From contig NZ_CP150235.1 of assembly GCF_037974355.1 (NCBI RefSeq), positions 2,108,001 to 2,172,000 on the forward strand: DNA of 64,000 nt, in the 5' to 3' direction. Under the pieces are notes generated by a model, which searched no databases, had not been told where the DNA came from, and saw only the letters and a program-made list of their open reading frames with translations. The stretch is from Paenibacillus sp. FSL R5-0517. GTDB lineage: Bacteria; Bacillota; Bacilli; Paenibacillales; Paenibacillaceae. Position numbers and translations under genes: made by a program. Shown here one piece after another: positions 26,846 through 40,205 of the stretch (positions within the stretch are counted from its first letter, which is position 1; every line of letters begins with the position of its first letter).

Positions 26846-27237
26846 ATATATCATGCCTTTTATGATTTTGCAACAGGTTATGAAGAAAAGATGATTATAC
26901 CTGGATTATCCCGGTCCAGAAGCATGTCTTCTGTATAGGATGTCCATCTGCATGAGTTTATATCTATGGGCCATGTTATTGAGAATTATTATCAATTGAT
27001 CTATAATAAGAAGACATGGCATATCGAGCGAACGCAACAGGCAGCAGTTCATACAACAGCTGAGCAGGCATGAAGGTGGATATGGATCGGAGGGTAAGTA
27101 CAGAAGATATGAATTTGAATGATCACATCAAGCTGTGGAATCGCTGGATACGATCACAAACATATTACGGAAAGCAAAATAATAGAGCTTAGTCAGGCGA
27201 GTATAGGCTTCGATCCGACAAGGGAAGGGACGTCAGC
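26846..27237. other. Intergenic leader upstream of the AraC-type regulator
   Basis: About 390 bp without an established gene. It contains a Fur-box-like site (26980-26994). A possible 36-codon reading frame at 27082-27192 has a poorly spaced SD and is treated as a finding only. Confidence 0.5.
26980..26994 (+). promoter_or_regulatory. Fur box candidate
   Basis: TGAGAATTATTATCA differs at one position from the 7-1-7 Fur consensus TGATAATNATTATCA. It lies upstream of the AraC/substrate-binding fusion gene. Confidence 0.65.
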
Positions 27238-28839
27238 ATGAACGAAAATGATTGGATCAAACAAATGGAGCAACTACATTTCTCTGCTGTCCACGTCTGC
27301 CAGTACTCTAGCAATCCGGGGACTCTCAGCCGCAGGGTCTGGAAGAGGTACGCCATTTGCAGGATTATTGCTGGCAAGGGATCTTTGACTATGAATAACG
27401 TTATACATACGGTGTCCCAAGACGATTGGTTTTTGTTGAAGCCAGGAATGCATGTGGAATTTCAGACAGATATGGAAGCCCTGGTCCGATATCAGATCAT
27501 TTTATTTTCCTGTGTGACACTTACCCGGAGTCGAAATGCTTGGCATAGCGATACAGTTGATTTTCCTGTTACAGGCAAGCTTAACATTTCTTCCAACGCG
27601 TCTGATATTCGGGAGAGCATGGATACCCTGGTACATGGAAAAGACTCTTTCACGAGTCTGGAAAAGACGCGCAGGAAACATCTTTTGCATCAGTTATTGA
27701 TTCAGCTAATGATACACGTGAATGAAGCAGCTCCCCCTTTAGCGGGGATGGATCGGGCACTTGAATACATGACGCATCAGTATATGAAGGACATTCGAGT
27801 CGATCAGATGGCCGGCATGGCAGGGCTTAGTGTGAATCATTTTATAAGAACGTTCAAACGGCAATTAAATATGACTCCGATCGAATACATCCTGAAACAA
27901 CGTATGGCGAAAGCCAAGCAGCTATTGTTTTCTTCAGATAAAATCAAGGAAATTGCGGAGCAGGTAGGCTATAGGGATGAGCACTATTTCAGCAGAGTCT
28001 TCAAGAAAAACGAAGGTGTCGCCCCGACATTGTATATGAAAAATAAAGTGAGTCGCATTGCCACATTGTATTACGGGTTGGATGACTACGTAATAACGCT
28101 TGGTATGACGCCAGTGTCCGCACTATCTTATGGTCAGAGAGTGGCTCGCCATGTTGCTGTTCCTGAGCTTCAAGTACACAGTCATCAGGGACTTATCCTG
28201 GACAGCTTCAATCAGAACTATGACGGGTTGAGGCGAGTCCAACCGGATCTGATCATTACAAGTAATCGTTTAGAGCCGAATGCATCCCTGCATCATATCG
28301 CCCCCACCACTATGCTGGAACATACCAACCATTGTGGTGAAAGACTACTGTATATAGCGGACATTATGGGACGTACCGAACAGGCTGTGCAGTGGATTGA
28401 ACAACATGCGAACCTGAGTCAGGTGCTTCGAAGACGAATTCAATCGAGATGGGGGAAACAGAGTGCCATGTTCATCCGGGTGACTTCTCATTTCTACCGA
28501 ATGTATGGATTAAATAACCAGACAGGAGCCCTATTGTATGATGATTTAAGATTCCATTTGCCTAGCCATTTCCCGGAAAATCAGTGGGCTGTGGAGACGC
28601 AAGTTAGCGATTTGCAGTTATATGACGCGGATCATGTGTTTGTAATGGTCGATCCCACGGAAGAGGCGCACGCTCAACTACGGCAATTGCAGCAATCTAG
28701 TGAATGGTTGGCATTAAAGGCTGTTCAAGAAGGCCATGTCTATAATGCAGGAGATATTTTCTTCAAGACGCTGGGGCCAACCGGACGGACGTGGGCTATG
28801 CGATATGTAGCAGAGCAGCTTGGTATTACTGTACGGTGA
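27238..28839 (+). CDS. AraC-family regulator fused to a siderophore substrate-binding-like domain (Btr type)
   Basis: The 533 residues combine an N-terminal sensory region (about 1-170), an AraC HTH pair (about 180-275: DQMAGMAGLSVNHFIRTFKR and IKEIAEQVGYRDEHYFSRVF) and a C-terminal type III periplasmic-binding-like domain (about 280-533; DDYVITLGMTPV, VQPDLIITSNR). This architecture is that of Btr of Bacillus subtilis, an activator that senses the ferri-siderophore inside the cell and switches on its uptake genes. There is no signal peptide, consistent with a cytosolic sensor. The Fur-box-like site upstream and the lipoprotein gene 108 bp downstream support a role in iron uptake. Confidence 0.88.
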   Translation: MNENDWIKQMEQLHFSAVHVCQYSSNPGTLSRRVWKRYAICRIIAGKGSLTMNNVIHTVSQDDWFLLKPGMHVEFQTDMEALVRYQIILFSCVTLTRSRNAWHSDTVDFPVTGKLNISSNASDIRESMDTLVHGKDSFTSLEKTRRKHLLHQLLIQLMIHVNEAAPPLAGMDRALEYMTHQYMKDIRVDQMAGMAGLSVNHFIRTFKRQLNMTPIEYILKQRMAKAKQLLFSSDKIKEIAEQVGYRDEHYFSRVFKKNEGVAPTLYMKNKVSRIATLYYGLDDYVITLGMTPVSALSYGQRVARHVAVPELQVHSHQGLILDSFNQNYDGLRRVQPDLIITSNRLEPNASLHHIAPTTMLEHTNHCGERLLYIADIMGRTEQAVQWIEQHANLSQVLRRRIQSRWGKQSAMFIRVTSHFYRMYGLNNQTGALLYDDLRFHLPSHFPENQWAVETQVSDLQLYDADHVFVMVDPTEEAHAQLRQLQQSSEWLALKAVQEGHVYNAGDIFFKTLGPTGRTWAMRYVAEQLGITVR

Positions 28840-28902
28840 TATTGTGCAAGTGAAGAGCGTGGAATAATCCATGGCAAGCTTGTTTGCTTTTCCCTACTAT
28901 AA

Positions 28903-28917
28903 TGATAATGATTATTA
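28903..28917 (+). promoter_or_regulatory. Fur box candidate
   Basis: TGATAATGATTATTA matches the 7-1-7 Fur consensus except at one position, within a longer TAATGATAATGATTATTATT run. It lies 31 bp before the lipoprotein start. Confidence 0.8.
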
Positions 28918-28947
28918 TTATTAAATAGTAGAGGAGATTCACTACAA

Positions 28948-29928
28948 ATGGTAAGACAGAGAGTAGCAACGATGGTACTATTGGCCTTGCTTATATTCGT
29001 ACTGGCCGCATGTGGCAAGACATCGGAAGTAAATGAAGCAATGCCTGAGCAACAGGATACACCTTTGGAAGAGAGTGGTACACAAACGATCGAGCATCTT
29101 AAAGGAACAGCGGTTGTACCGCAAAAAATAGAGCGTATGGTTGTGTTGTCTGCCGCTTACATCGATCACATGTTAACGATTGGTGAGAAACCAGCAGGCG
29201 TTAATGTAGAAGTTCGTTATGGCGGAGATTATCTGCCTTATCTTGCAGATCAGCTTGCTGATGTGCCAACAGTAGGGTCGGCAGATAGTCCTAATCTGGA
29301 GGCTATTCTTCAGATCAATCCGGATGTCATCGTTGTTGAGAGTCGAACTGCTGAGAGTACATATGAGCAGTTGGAGAAAATTGCTCCGACGATTGTACTG
29401 GGTAACGAATGGCTGGATTATGAAGATGACACAACGTATTGGACACAGGATCTGTTGTCCATAGCCGGGTTGTTCAACAAGGTCGATCTGGCCAAGGAGA
29501 AAATCGCAGAGGTGGAGCAACAGGCGGAACAACTAAAAGCTAAGATCGAACAATTGGATCAGAAAAAGCTGGCTTACTTGCGTGTCAGAGAGAAGACTTT
29601 GCAAATTTATGCGGAAAAAGGGCATCCAACCAACACACTGTTGTATCATGATCTTGGATTTGTGCCCACTGCTGTGACGCCTGGCGAACAGCGTGAGGAC
29701 CTTTCCATAGAGAAAATTGCGGATATCGATGCCAATTTCGTCGTTCTTGAGGTTGATCCGAATGCCGAGGACTATCTAAACAACATCCATGCAAGCTCAC
29801 TCTGGAAGAAAGTTCCGGCTGTTGGTGAAGATCAGGTCTTTACGACAGACTCGTTCTGGTTATTTAAGGGCTGGGGAGCAATCGGTCGCAGCGAGATTAT
29901 TAACGAAGTTGAAGATATGATTCAATAG
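28948..29928 (+). CDS. Iron-siderophore ABC transporter substrate-binding lipoprotein
   Basis: A type III (FepB/FhuD-like) binding protein tethered to the membrane. The signal peptide ends in the lipobox LAAC (Cys at about residue 21). The mature part shows PQKIERMVVLSAAYIDHMLTIG, the inter-lobe helix region and IDANFVVLEVDPN. 326 residues is normal. It is the most likely partner of the upstream AraC-type sensor and sits directly behind a Fur-box-like site. No permease or ATPase genes are adjacent, so it must use a transporter encoded elsewhere. Confidence 0.92.
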   Translation: MVRQRVATMVLLALLIFVLAACGKTSEVNEAMPEQQDTPLEESGTQTIEHLKGTAVVPQKIERMVVLSAAYIDHMLTIGEKPAGVNVEVRYGGDYLPYLADQLADVPTVGSADSPNLEAILQINPDVIVVESRTAESTYEQLEKIAPTIVLGNEWLDYEDDTTYWTQDLLSIAGLFNKVDLAKEKIAEVEQQAEQLKAKIEQLDQKKLAYLRVREKTLQIYAEKGHPTNTLLYHDLGFVPTAVTPGEQREDLSIEKIADIDANFVVLEVDPNAEDYLNNIHASSLWKKVPAVGEDQVFTTDSFWLFKGWGAIGRSEIINEVEDMIQ

Positions 29929-30741
29929 ATGGGACGTTATCCAGGACATAACCATTCAGAGATGTCGGAAGTATTACAGCAATTTTTTGTGACGACGATC
30001 CGAGCAGACTGCAATGATTCCAAGTATCCTTTCCGAGTGAAGGATTTGCTGGATGAAGAGAAACGAGACTTAATATTGCGTGAGCAGGCTATGCAACAAG
30101 GGCTTCAATTGGATGGAAAAGGGAGTGTAGCTGTCGGTACACTTTTTGCCAAGCGTTATTCGGTGTTGGTAATGGCCGTAATCTCTGCATTCAGTCTATA
30201 CGACACTACACTTAGTATGGCCGATGATGATATACGGTTCGCATTGAATGGATCAGGCGGCATGCGATATGAGACTCTGCTAGAGAAAACCTTTCTGGCA
30301 GGTCCCGATCCTGTCCAGCGCAGGTCAGAGAGTACCTTGCTCAAGAAGAGAATGCTGTTACATATGATACCTGTTCTGCGAGCGGTAGCCATTAGTACAG
30401 GGGCAAGTGATAAGGTCATGTGGTCTCTGGTTGCGCATAATGTGCAACAATTATATGAACGCATGATTAATGATCAAAGAATATGGAAGACGGATCAACG
30501 GCTTGCACAGATCAAGGAAGATCAGAGCATATGGCTTGACGAACAAAATGAAAATGCATTTACATTTGCCATGGAGCTGAATCACTTTGATCACCCAGAG
30601 TGGCAAGGAGCGCCGTTCTTGATACGTCGATATTGTTGTTTGGCTTATCAAGTTGGAGACGGCAGTCATACACATGGTTATTGCAACAGTTGTCCGAAGC
30701 TGGATTCGGAATCCCGATTGCATAATCTTCTACAGGAGTGA
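29929..30741 (+). CDS. FhuF-like siderophore-iron reductase / IucA-IucC C-terminal family protein
   Basis: The ATG directly follows the lipoprotein stop codon, so the two are translationally coupled. The 270 residues have a C-terminal cysteine cluster CC-x14-C-x2-C (RRYCCLAY ... GYCNSC), resembling the [2Fe-2S] site of FhuF, which in E. coli is C-C-x10-C-x2-C; the longer spacing is unusual. FhuF-type proteins reduce ferric siderophores in the cytosol to release iron. The rest of the sequence (KRYSVLVMAVISAFSLYD) fits this loosely conserved family. Context supports the call strongly. Confidence 0.78.
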   Translation: MGRYPGHNHSEMSEVLQQFFVTTIRADCNDSKYPFRVKDLLDEEKRDLILREQAMQQGLQLDGKGSVAVGTLFAKRYSVLVMAVISAFSLYDTTLSMADDDIRFALNGSGGMRYETLLEKTFLAGPDPVQRRSESTLLKKRMLLHMIPVLRAVAISTGASDKVMWSLVAHNVQQLYERMINDQRIWKTDQRLAQIKEDQSIWLDEQNENAFTFAMELNHFDHPEWQGAPFLIRRYCCLAYQVGDGSHTHGYCNSCPKLDSESRLHNLLQE

Positions 30742-31032
30742 ACTGACATTTTCGTACCGCATCGTCGTATCTGCTTCGACGATCCTGGTTCTCTTCGAAA
30801 CTGACGCCAGAGGCTTGGGCGAGACCATGTCCCCAAATCCTCTTTATAAAGAATCGGTCTGGACATCGACATGTTCCATAACCTGCAGCCGCTTAAGCCA
30901 GCGTCTGCGGGTTTGTTGGTTTTGGACGAGAAAGTTCAGGCAAACGTAGGGATAAAATCCGAGTAAGCTCAAAAATGAATGATTTTTCACGTTTTTGGAT
31001 TTTGCGTTGATTACCTGGATCGGATATACTTC
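30742..31032 (+). pseudogene. Non-coding stretch, possibly a decayed enolase-superfamily gene
   Basis: No intact gene. One plus frame reads STILVLFETDARGLGETMSP, which resembles the N-terminal strand of enolase-superfamily enzymes (TxLVxxxTDxGLxGxGE). A second frame further on ends in AGLLVLDEKVQANVGIKSE before a stop, loosely like the C-terminus of the same superfamily. Together they could be the ends of a gene with an internal deletion and frameshift. This is weak, based on eye alone, and the stretch may simply be spacer. Confidence 0.25.
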
Positions 31033-31055
31033 AAGTTATTGATCAATTCATAACT
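31033..31055. promoter_or_regulatory. TetR operator candidate, site 1
   Basis: AGTTATTGATCAATTCATAA, centred on ATTGATCAAT, 20 bp before the tetR start. It shares its core with the three sites at 31626, 31672 and 32693. Confidence 0.6.
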
Positions 31056-31074
31056 GTGCGTTGGAAGGGGAAAA

Positions 31075-31599
31075 ATGATGGCTAAAGATACAGCAGCATC
31101 GGTTAATCGGCGAAATGATATTATCTCTGCAGCGATTGACGTCTTCGCGGAAATTGGTTATTACCGTGCGACTACAGCTCAAGTGGCTGAACGGGCAGAG
31201 ATTTCACAGCCGTATATCTTTCGTTTTTTTAAAACAAAAGAAGCTTTATTATTAACTGCAATTGAAGTCTCATGGACACGAGTGATTGAAGCGTTCCGAA
31301 TCGTTGTGGAGACGGCGACGCCAGATCAGTTGGAAAATGACTTAATTCAAGCCTACGATAAGATTCTGGAATCTCACAAGAGCGAGATCTTGCTTCAAAT
31401 GCAGGCGCAAACCATCCGGGAAGAAGTCATTCGTCAGGCCATGCAAAAAGGCATTGGTGATGTACGAAGCATGGTACTGGAAGCTTTCACAGTTGCAGGA
31501 ATTGCGGAACCACTCAAAAGAACCATGATTTTCCTGGCGATTGGGATGTTGTGTAATGTATCTACAGCATTGGATATGCCGGAGCTGAAGGATCGATAG
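31075..31599 (+). CDS. TetR-family transcriptional regulator
   Basis: The N-terminal HTH (residues about 14-60) reads IISAAIDVFAEIGYYRATTA with the recognition segment AEISQPYIFRFFKTKEALLL. 174 residues is slightly short for TetR but complete. The SD GGAAGGGG is 5-6 bp before the ATG. Palindromes built on ATTGATCAAT occur before its own gene, before the next gene (twice) and before the collagen-like gene, so it is likely an autoregulator and local repressor. The inducer is unknown. Confidence 0.93.
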   Translation: MMAKDTAASVNRRNDIISAAIDVFAEIGYYRATTAQVAERAEISQPYIFRFFKTKEALLLTAIEVSWTRVIEAFRIVVETATPDQLENDLIQAYDKILESHKSEILLQMQAQTIREEVIRQAMQKGIGDVRSMVLEAFTVAGIAEPLKRTMIFLAIGMLCNVSTALDMPELKDR

Positions 31600-31625
31600 A
31601 GAGGGAGTAAAGTCCCTTTTTTAAA

Positions 31626-31649
31626 TTTAGTTATTGATCAATCACTAAA
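31626..31649. promoter_or_regulatory. TetR operator candidate, site 2
   Basis: Near-perfect palindrome with core AGTTATTGATCAATCACTAA flanked by TTT and A; the two arms differ at one pair only. Confidence 0.7.
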
Positions 31650-31671
31650 TATAGTTTATATTGTTCTCATG

Positions 31672-31693
31672 AAGTAATTGATCAATCACTAAA
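31672..31693. promoter_or_regulatory. TetR operator candidate, site 3
   Basis: AGTAATTGATCAATCACTAA, 46 bp centre-to-centre from site 2 and about 20 bp before the epimerase start, so binding there would overlap the ribosome-binding/early transcript region. Confidence 0.7.
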
Positions 31694-31713
31694 TTAATGA
31701 AAGAGGTCGGTAT

Positions 31714-32670
31714 ATGATGAAAAAAGCTATTGTTATTGGAGCTACTGGTGGAACAGGTGCAGCGATTACGGAGGAATTGATTAGACGGGGAATTTCTACG
31801 ATTGCATTTGGGCGCTCTCGTCAAAAACTGGAGCAACTTGCGGTAAAGCTGGGATCTCCGAGTCACCTACAAATCGCAGTGGGAGATGCATTTCAGTCGG
31901 ATGATATTATTGCTGCTTCCCAGGAAATTGATATCATGTTCCATTGTGCGAACGTTCCGTATAACGAAATGGAGAGCAGACTGATTCCGCTGGGTGAATC
32001 CGTTATGACGGCGGCAGATCACTTGGGGCTGAACGTGGTTGTAATAGACGGAATCTACCCTTATGGCAAAAGACAAATGAAAGAGGTAACGGAAGAACAT
32101 CCGAAGCAGCCACATACCCGCAAAGGCAAGACACGACTTGCCTATGAACAAATGTTATTCAGCAGAAGATGGAGCAGAGCTCAGGTGATGATTGTTCGCT
32201 TGCCAGACTATTATGGCCCAACGGCCAATCAGGCTTCCTATCTGGGTTCCACGCTTGAAGCGATAGCGAAAGGCAAGATGGCTTTTTTTATCGGGAATAT
32301 GAAGGTAGCCAGAGAGTATATCTATTTGCCGGATGCTGCGGTCATGGTGGTGGAATTGGCAAGCAGGGAGACGACATATGGGCAGAACTGGAACATTCCT
32401 GGATCGGGGATCATCTCGGGTCATGAGATTGTGCATATGGCACAGAAGGCTGCGGGGAGAAGAAAACCTGTGATCGCGTTAGGAAAAGTGGGACTGTCAT
32501 TGATTGGACTGGGTGTACCCGTTATGAAAGAAATTGTAGAGATGTTATATCTGACGGTGGACCCGTTGATCTTGAGTAGACAAAAGTATGAGGAACGGAT
32601 TGGCCCGGTTGTGGCAACATCTTTTGAAGAAGGAATTGCGTTAACGATTAAGGAGTTGCAGGGGGAGTAG
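31714..32670 (+). CDS. NAD(P)-dependent epimerase/dehydratase-like (atypical SDR) protein
   Basis: A 318-residue atypical short-chain dehydrogenase with N-terminal Rossmann motif GATGGTGAAITEEL and GRSRQKLEQL after the second strand, which suits NADP. The region around MFHCANVPYNEM replaces the usual NNAG, and RLPDYYGP is the epimerase-type PxxxYGP strand. Relatives are annotated NAD-dependent epimerase/dehydratase or NmrA-like; the substrate is unknown. It has two TetR-type palindromes in front and another behind, so it belongs to the TetR regulon. Confidence 0.85.
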   Translation: MMKKAIVIGATGGTGAAITEELIRRGISTIAFGRSRQKLEQLAVKLGSPSHLQIAVGDAFQSDDIIAASQEIDIMFHCANVPYNEMESRLIPLGESVMTAADHLGLNVVVIDGIYPYGKRQMKEVTEEHPKQPHTRKGKTRLAYEQMLFSRRWSRAQVMIVRLPDYYGPTANQASYLGSTLEAIAKGKMAFFIGNMKVAREYIYLPDAAVMVVELASRETTYGQNWNIPGSGIISGHEIVHMAQKAAGRRKPVIALGKVGLSLIGLGVPVMKEIVEMLYLTVDPLILSRQKYEERIGPVVATSFEEGIALTIKELQGE

Positions 32671-32692
32671 AAGGGAATATATCTTTCGGGAC

Positions 32693-32714
32693 AAGTAATT
32701 GATTGATCACTAAC
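32693..32714. promoter_or_regulatory. TetR operator candidate, site 4 (before the collagen-like gene)
   Basis: AGTAATTGATTGATCACTAA is identical to site 3 at 18 of 20 positions. It lies just after the epimerase stop and 118 bp before the collagen-like gene start. Confidence 0.6.
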
Positions 32715-32739
32715 TATGGGAGTTTCAGAGGTATCCTGA

Positions 32740-37440
<4,701 letters not shown>

Positions 37441-37551
37441 TAACTTTCCAACGGATTGTGCCTATGGACAAATTCGTAAACTTGTAATAAGTTAGTTTGA
37501 AGATATTCGAAATATCTTTTGGAAAGTGGACTAAGAAGTGAGGTGGATTTC

Positions 37552-37788
37552 ATGATTCCTATTCTGGGACGAATTAACGAATTAAGTCGAAAACAACGTA
37601 GCGTTGGTTTGACCAAAGAAGAACAAAGCGAGCAGCACGAGCTTAGAAAACAATATTTGCAGGCTATTCGAGGTCAGGTACTGACAACCATGCTGGCAGT
37701 ATCCGTTGTGGACCCACTGGGTCATGATGTGACCCCTGAGAAATTAACCAATGAAAAATTGCAGCGCCGTGAACAGGCCGGCCAATAG
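37552..37788 (+). CDS. UPF0291 (DUF896/YnzC) family small protein
   Basis: A 78-residue helical protein beginning MIPILGRINELSRKQRS and carrying KQYLQAIRGQVLTTMLAVSV and VVDPLGHDVTPEKL, the conserved pattern of the YnzC/YneR-neighbour UPF0291 family of Firmicutes. The molecular role is unknown. I use the ATG at 37552, preceded by GAGGTGG, rather than the in-frame ATG at 37519. Confidence 0.9.
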   Translation: MIPILGRINELSRKQRSVGLTKEEQSEQHELRKQYLQAIRGQVLTTMLAVSVVDPLGHDVTPEKLTNEKLQRREQAGQ

Positions 37789-37801
37789 CATTCCTTTAAT
37801 A

Positions 37802-37838
37802 AGACAGACCAAGGTACATCTTGGTCTGTCTTTTTTTG
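37802..37838 (+). terminator. Terminator after the UPF0291 gene
   Basis: Perfect 12-bp stem AGACAGACCAAG / CTTGGTCTGTCT with a 6-nt loop, followed by T7. Confidence 0.92.
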
Positions 37839-38122
37839 TTTTTTGCGAACCTTGAGTCTAAAGGAAGCACACCAAAGAGGAAGGTACCGTCCTGTTAGGT
37901 AATTCGTGCGGATTTACAAGCATGTTAGTTATTTTTAGTTTTGATGACAATAAAGCTTCCGTCAACTTCAATTCATCTTCGATAACCCCTATAATAACGC
38001 TAATATATTTCAAGAATACAAGGGAAAAGAATCATTTTTCGTGTATTAACTAACAACAAACTGACATCAAAATGATTGAAAAAGACTATTTCATATATGT
38101 ATCTCGAAAGGGTTGATGAATC
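37839..38122. other. AT-rich intergenic region
   Basis: No gene or strong structure is visible. TTGAAA near 38077 followed by AT-rich TATATG-type sequence could be a promoter for the flavoprotein gene, but the spacing is not ideal. Confidence 0.45.
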
Positions 38123-39553
38123 ATGAGCCTGAAAGCTTTGAATGAGCGTGTGAAAAATGATCTGGATTATTTGTCATTTGGCGGTACGAATTGGGTGCGT
38201 CCAAGAGAACATGCAGAGGGTCATGTCTATGATGTTGTCATTGTAGGCGGGGGTCAGAGTGGATTAGGGGCGGCATTTGGACTTCTTCGAGAACGGATCT
38301 CCAATATTGTCATCATTGATGAGAATCCATCAGGGCTTGAAGGACCTTGGGAGACTTATGCGCGTATGGTAACTTTGCGTACTCCCAAGCATCTGACTTC
38401 CATCGATCTGGGTATCCCCTCGTTAACCTTTCGTTCATGGTGGGAAGCACAGGTTGGACGCGAAGGTTGGGAAGAGGTAGACAAGATCCCGCGTGGAGAA
38501 TGGATGAATTATTTGCGCTGGTATCGGGAAGTGCTGAATCTGCCTGTGCTTAATGAGGTGAAATTGACACTTGTTGAGCCGATAGAGAACGGAATACATC
38601 GACTTCATGTGAATAAAGCAGGAACTCAGATGGATGTCATACTTGCTCGTAAAGTCGTGTTTGCTACGGGGATACAAGGTGGCGGAGAGTGGCATGTGCC
38701 ATCCATGATTGCGGATAGATTACCTCGGGAGCTGTATGCCCATACGTCTGAAGCGATTAATTTTGATCGGTTAAAAGGTAAAAGGGTTGCTGTGCTTGGT
38801 GGCGGCGCTTCTGCTTTTGATAATGCGAGCTATGCTCTTGCCACGGGTGTGGCGGAAGCTCATGTATTTGTAAGGCGGGAACAGCTGCCTAGTGTTAATC
38901 CCATTCGTCAGATGGAGCAATCCGGGATGATCGAGCGTTACCACGCTCTTCCGGTTGCCGATAAATATGAAGTGATCTCTCATTTCTTCAAATTCAATCA
39001 ACCACCTACCAACGATACGTTTAATCGCGCGGCAGCCTGGCCTGGATTCGAACTGCATTTGAACTCGCCTTGGCTGAATGTCGAAGCGACGGAGCAGGGG
39101 GCGGTTGTGCATACGGCACAAGGAGCATATACGTTTGATTTTCTAATTATTAGCACAGGTCTGCTAAGTGATCCGGCGCTTCGTCCTGAACTGAGGCTCG
39201 TAGAGCCATACATTGCGCGCTGGAAAGACCGTTATGAGGCTCCGTCAGAGCATCGCAATGAATTACTGGATGCACATCCTTACTTGAGTTCGGGGTTTGC
39301 GATGACTAGCAGGAGTGAACAAGGTGAGAAGCAGTTACATGGACTGTTTATATTCAATTACTCTGCACTTGCCAGCTGTGGTTTGTCGGCATCGGCCATA
39401 TCGGGGACCAAGAGTGCCGTGCCAAAACTGGTCTCTGCCATAGCGGATCAATTGTTCCTCGATGATCGGGAGGTTATTTTGCAACAATTCTATGCTTATG
39501 AAGAACAGGAATTTACGGCTACATGGGTGAAAACGGGTGCACTCGCTGAGTAA
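38123..39553 (+). CDS. FAD/NAD(P)-binding oxidoreductase, flavin monooxygenase-like
   Basis: The 476 residues carry two dinucleotide-binding motifs: VVIVGGGQSGLGAAFGL (about residue 37, FAD) and VAVLGGGASAFDNASYA (about residue 221, NAD(P)H), the arrangement of flavin-containing monooxygenases and pyridine nucleotide-disulphide oxidoreductases. LIISTGLLSDPALRPE is the ATG-type linker. There is no signal peptide or membrane segment. It stands alone between two terminators. The substrate is unknown; relatives act on small lipophilic or nitrogen- and sulphur-containing compounds. Confidence 0.83.
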   Translation: MSLKALNERVKNDLDYLSFGGTNWVRPREHAEGHVYDVVIVGGGQSGLGAAFGLLRERISNIVIIDENPSGLEGPWETYARMVTLRTPKHLTSIDLGIPSLTFRSWWEAQVGREGWEEVDKIPRGEWMNYLRWYREVLNLPVLNEVKLTLVEPIENGIHRLHVNKAGTQMDVILARKVVFATGIQGGGEWHVPSMIADRLPRELYAHTSEAINFDRLKGKRVAVLGGGASAFDNASYALATGVAEAHVFVRREQLPSVNPIRQMEQSGMIERYHALPVADKYEVISHFFKFNQPPTNDTFNRAAAWPGFELHLNSPWLNVEATEQGAVVHTAQGAYTFDFLIISTGLLSDPALRPELRLVEPYIARWKDRYEAPSEHRNELLDAHPYLSSGFAMTSRSEQGEKQLHGLFIFNYSALASCGLSASAISGTKSAVPKLVSAIADQLFLDDREVILQQFYAYEEQEFTATWVKTGALAE

Positions 39554-39574
39554 ACGCACCTCCATAAAATAGCG

Positions 39575-39606
39575 AACGTGTGGCATCTGATGCTGCACGT
39601 TTTTTG
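39575..39606 (+). terminator. Terminator after the flavoprotein gene
   Basis: AACGTG/CACGTT outer and GCATC/GATGC inner stem, then T6. Confidence 0.8.
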
Positions 39607-39688
39607 GTTTTTCACATGATGAAGGTTACACTTGCCTTTAAATTGTTGTAAAATGTCGGTTGGAACATGTTAAAGGCAGGGATAATAG

Positions 39689-40180
39689 ATGAATGAAATA
39701 AAAATGAACTATGAACAGTTTAGAGCCCATTTGAAAAAAGCGTCGCGCAAACGGAATGTACCTTTGATTAAAATAGTTGCATTTCAAGAGAAATACATGA
39801 AGATTGAAGAAGTGCAATTTTACGATGTGGAACAAAATCATATGAGTGTTCAGGCCTGCAATACGTTGTGGTTGCATCTGGAGAATAAATCTTTCCGTAA
39901 TATGGTGTCCCAACATTTGCAGTTCTATAGAGATATGAAGAACTTGGGTCGGCATTCCTTTGAGAATCTGATCAAAGAACTATATGATACGTCTGTTCCT
40001 GTGCTGCTCGATTACAATCCTGCTGATTATTACACCTCGGGACAGCTCGCTGAGATTCTGGTCATGGACGAGGAGAAGCTGATTGAACAATTAGAGATGG
40101 GACGCTTCAAGGGGGCGTTTATTAATGAGGATGGCAAATGGCTTAAACCCAAACCGGATGCCATGCTTGTAGAGTCTTGA
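39689..40180 (+). CDS. Hypothetical protein with C-terminal excisionase/MerR-like HTH
   Basis: I do not recognise the family of this 163-residue cytosolic protein. The N-terminal two thirds are charged and helical (MNYEQFRAHLKKASRKRNV). The last 45 residues, YYTSGQLAEILVMDEEKLIE then GRFKGAFINEDGKWLKPK, resemble the winged helix of excisionase or MerR-type DNA-binding domains, ending in a wing with a conserved-looking W. It has a good SD (AGGCAGGG) and its own terminator. A DNA-binding role is inference. Confidence 0.7.
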   Translation: MNEIKMNYEQFRAHLKKASRKRNVPLIKIVAFQEKYMKIEEVQFYDVEQNHMSVQACNTLWLHLENKSFRNMVSQHLQFYRDMKNLGRHSFENLIKELYDTSVPVLLDYNPADYYTSGQLAEILVMDEEKLIEQLEMGRFKGAFINEDGKWLKPKPDAMLVES

Positions 40181-40205
40181 ACGTCATGAGATTCCCATGC
40201 ACAGC

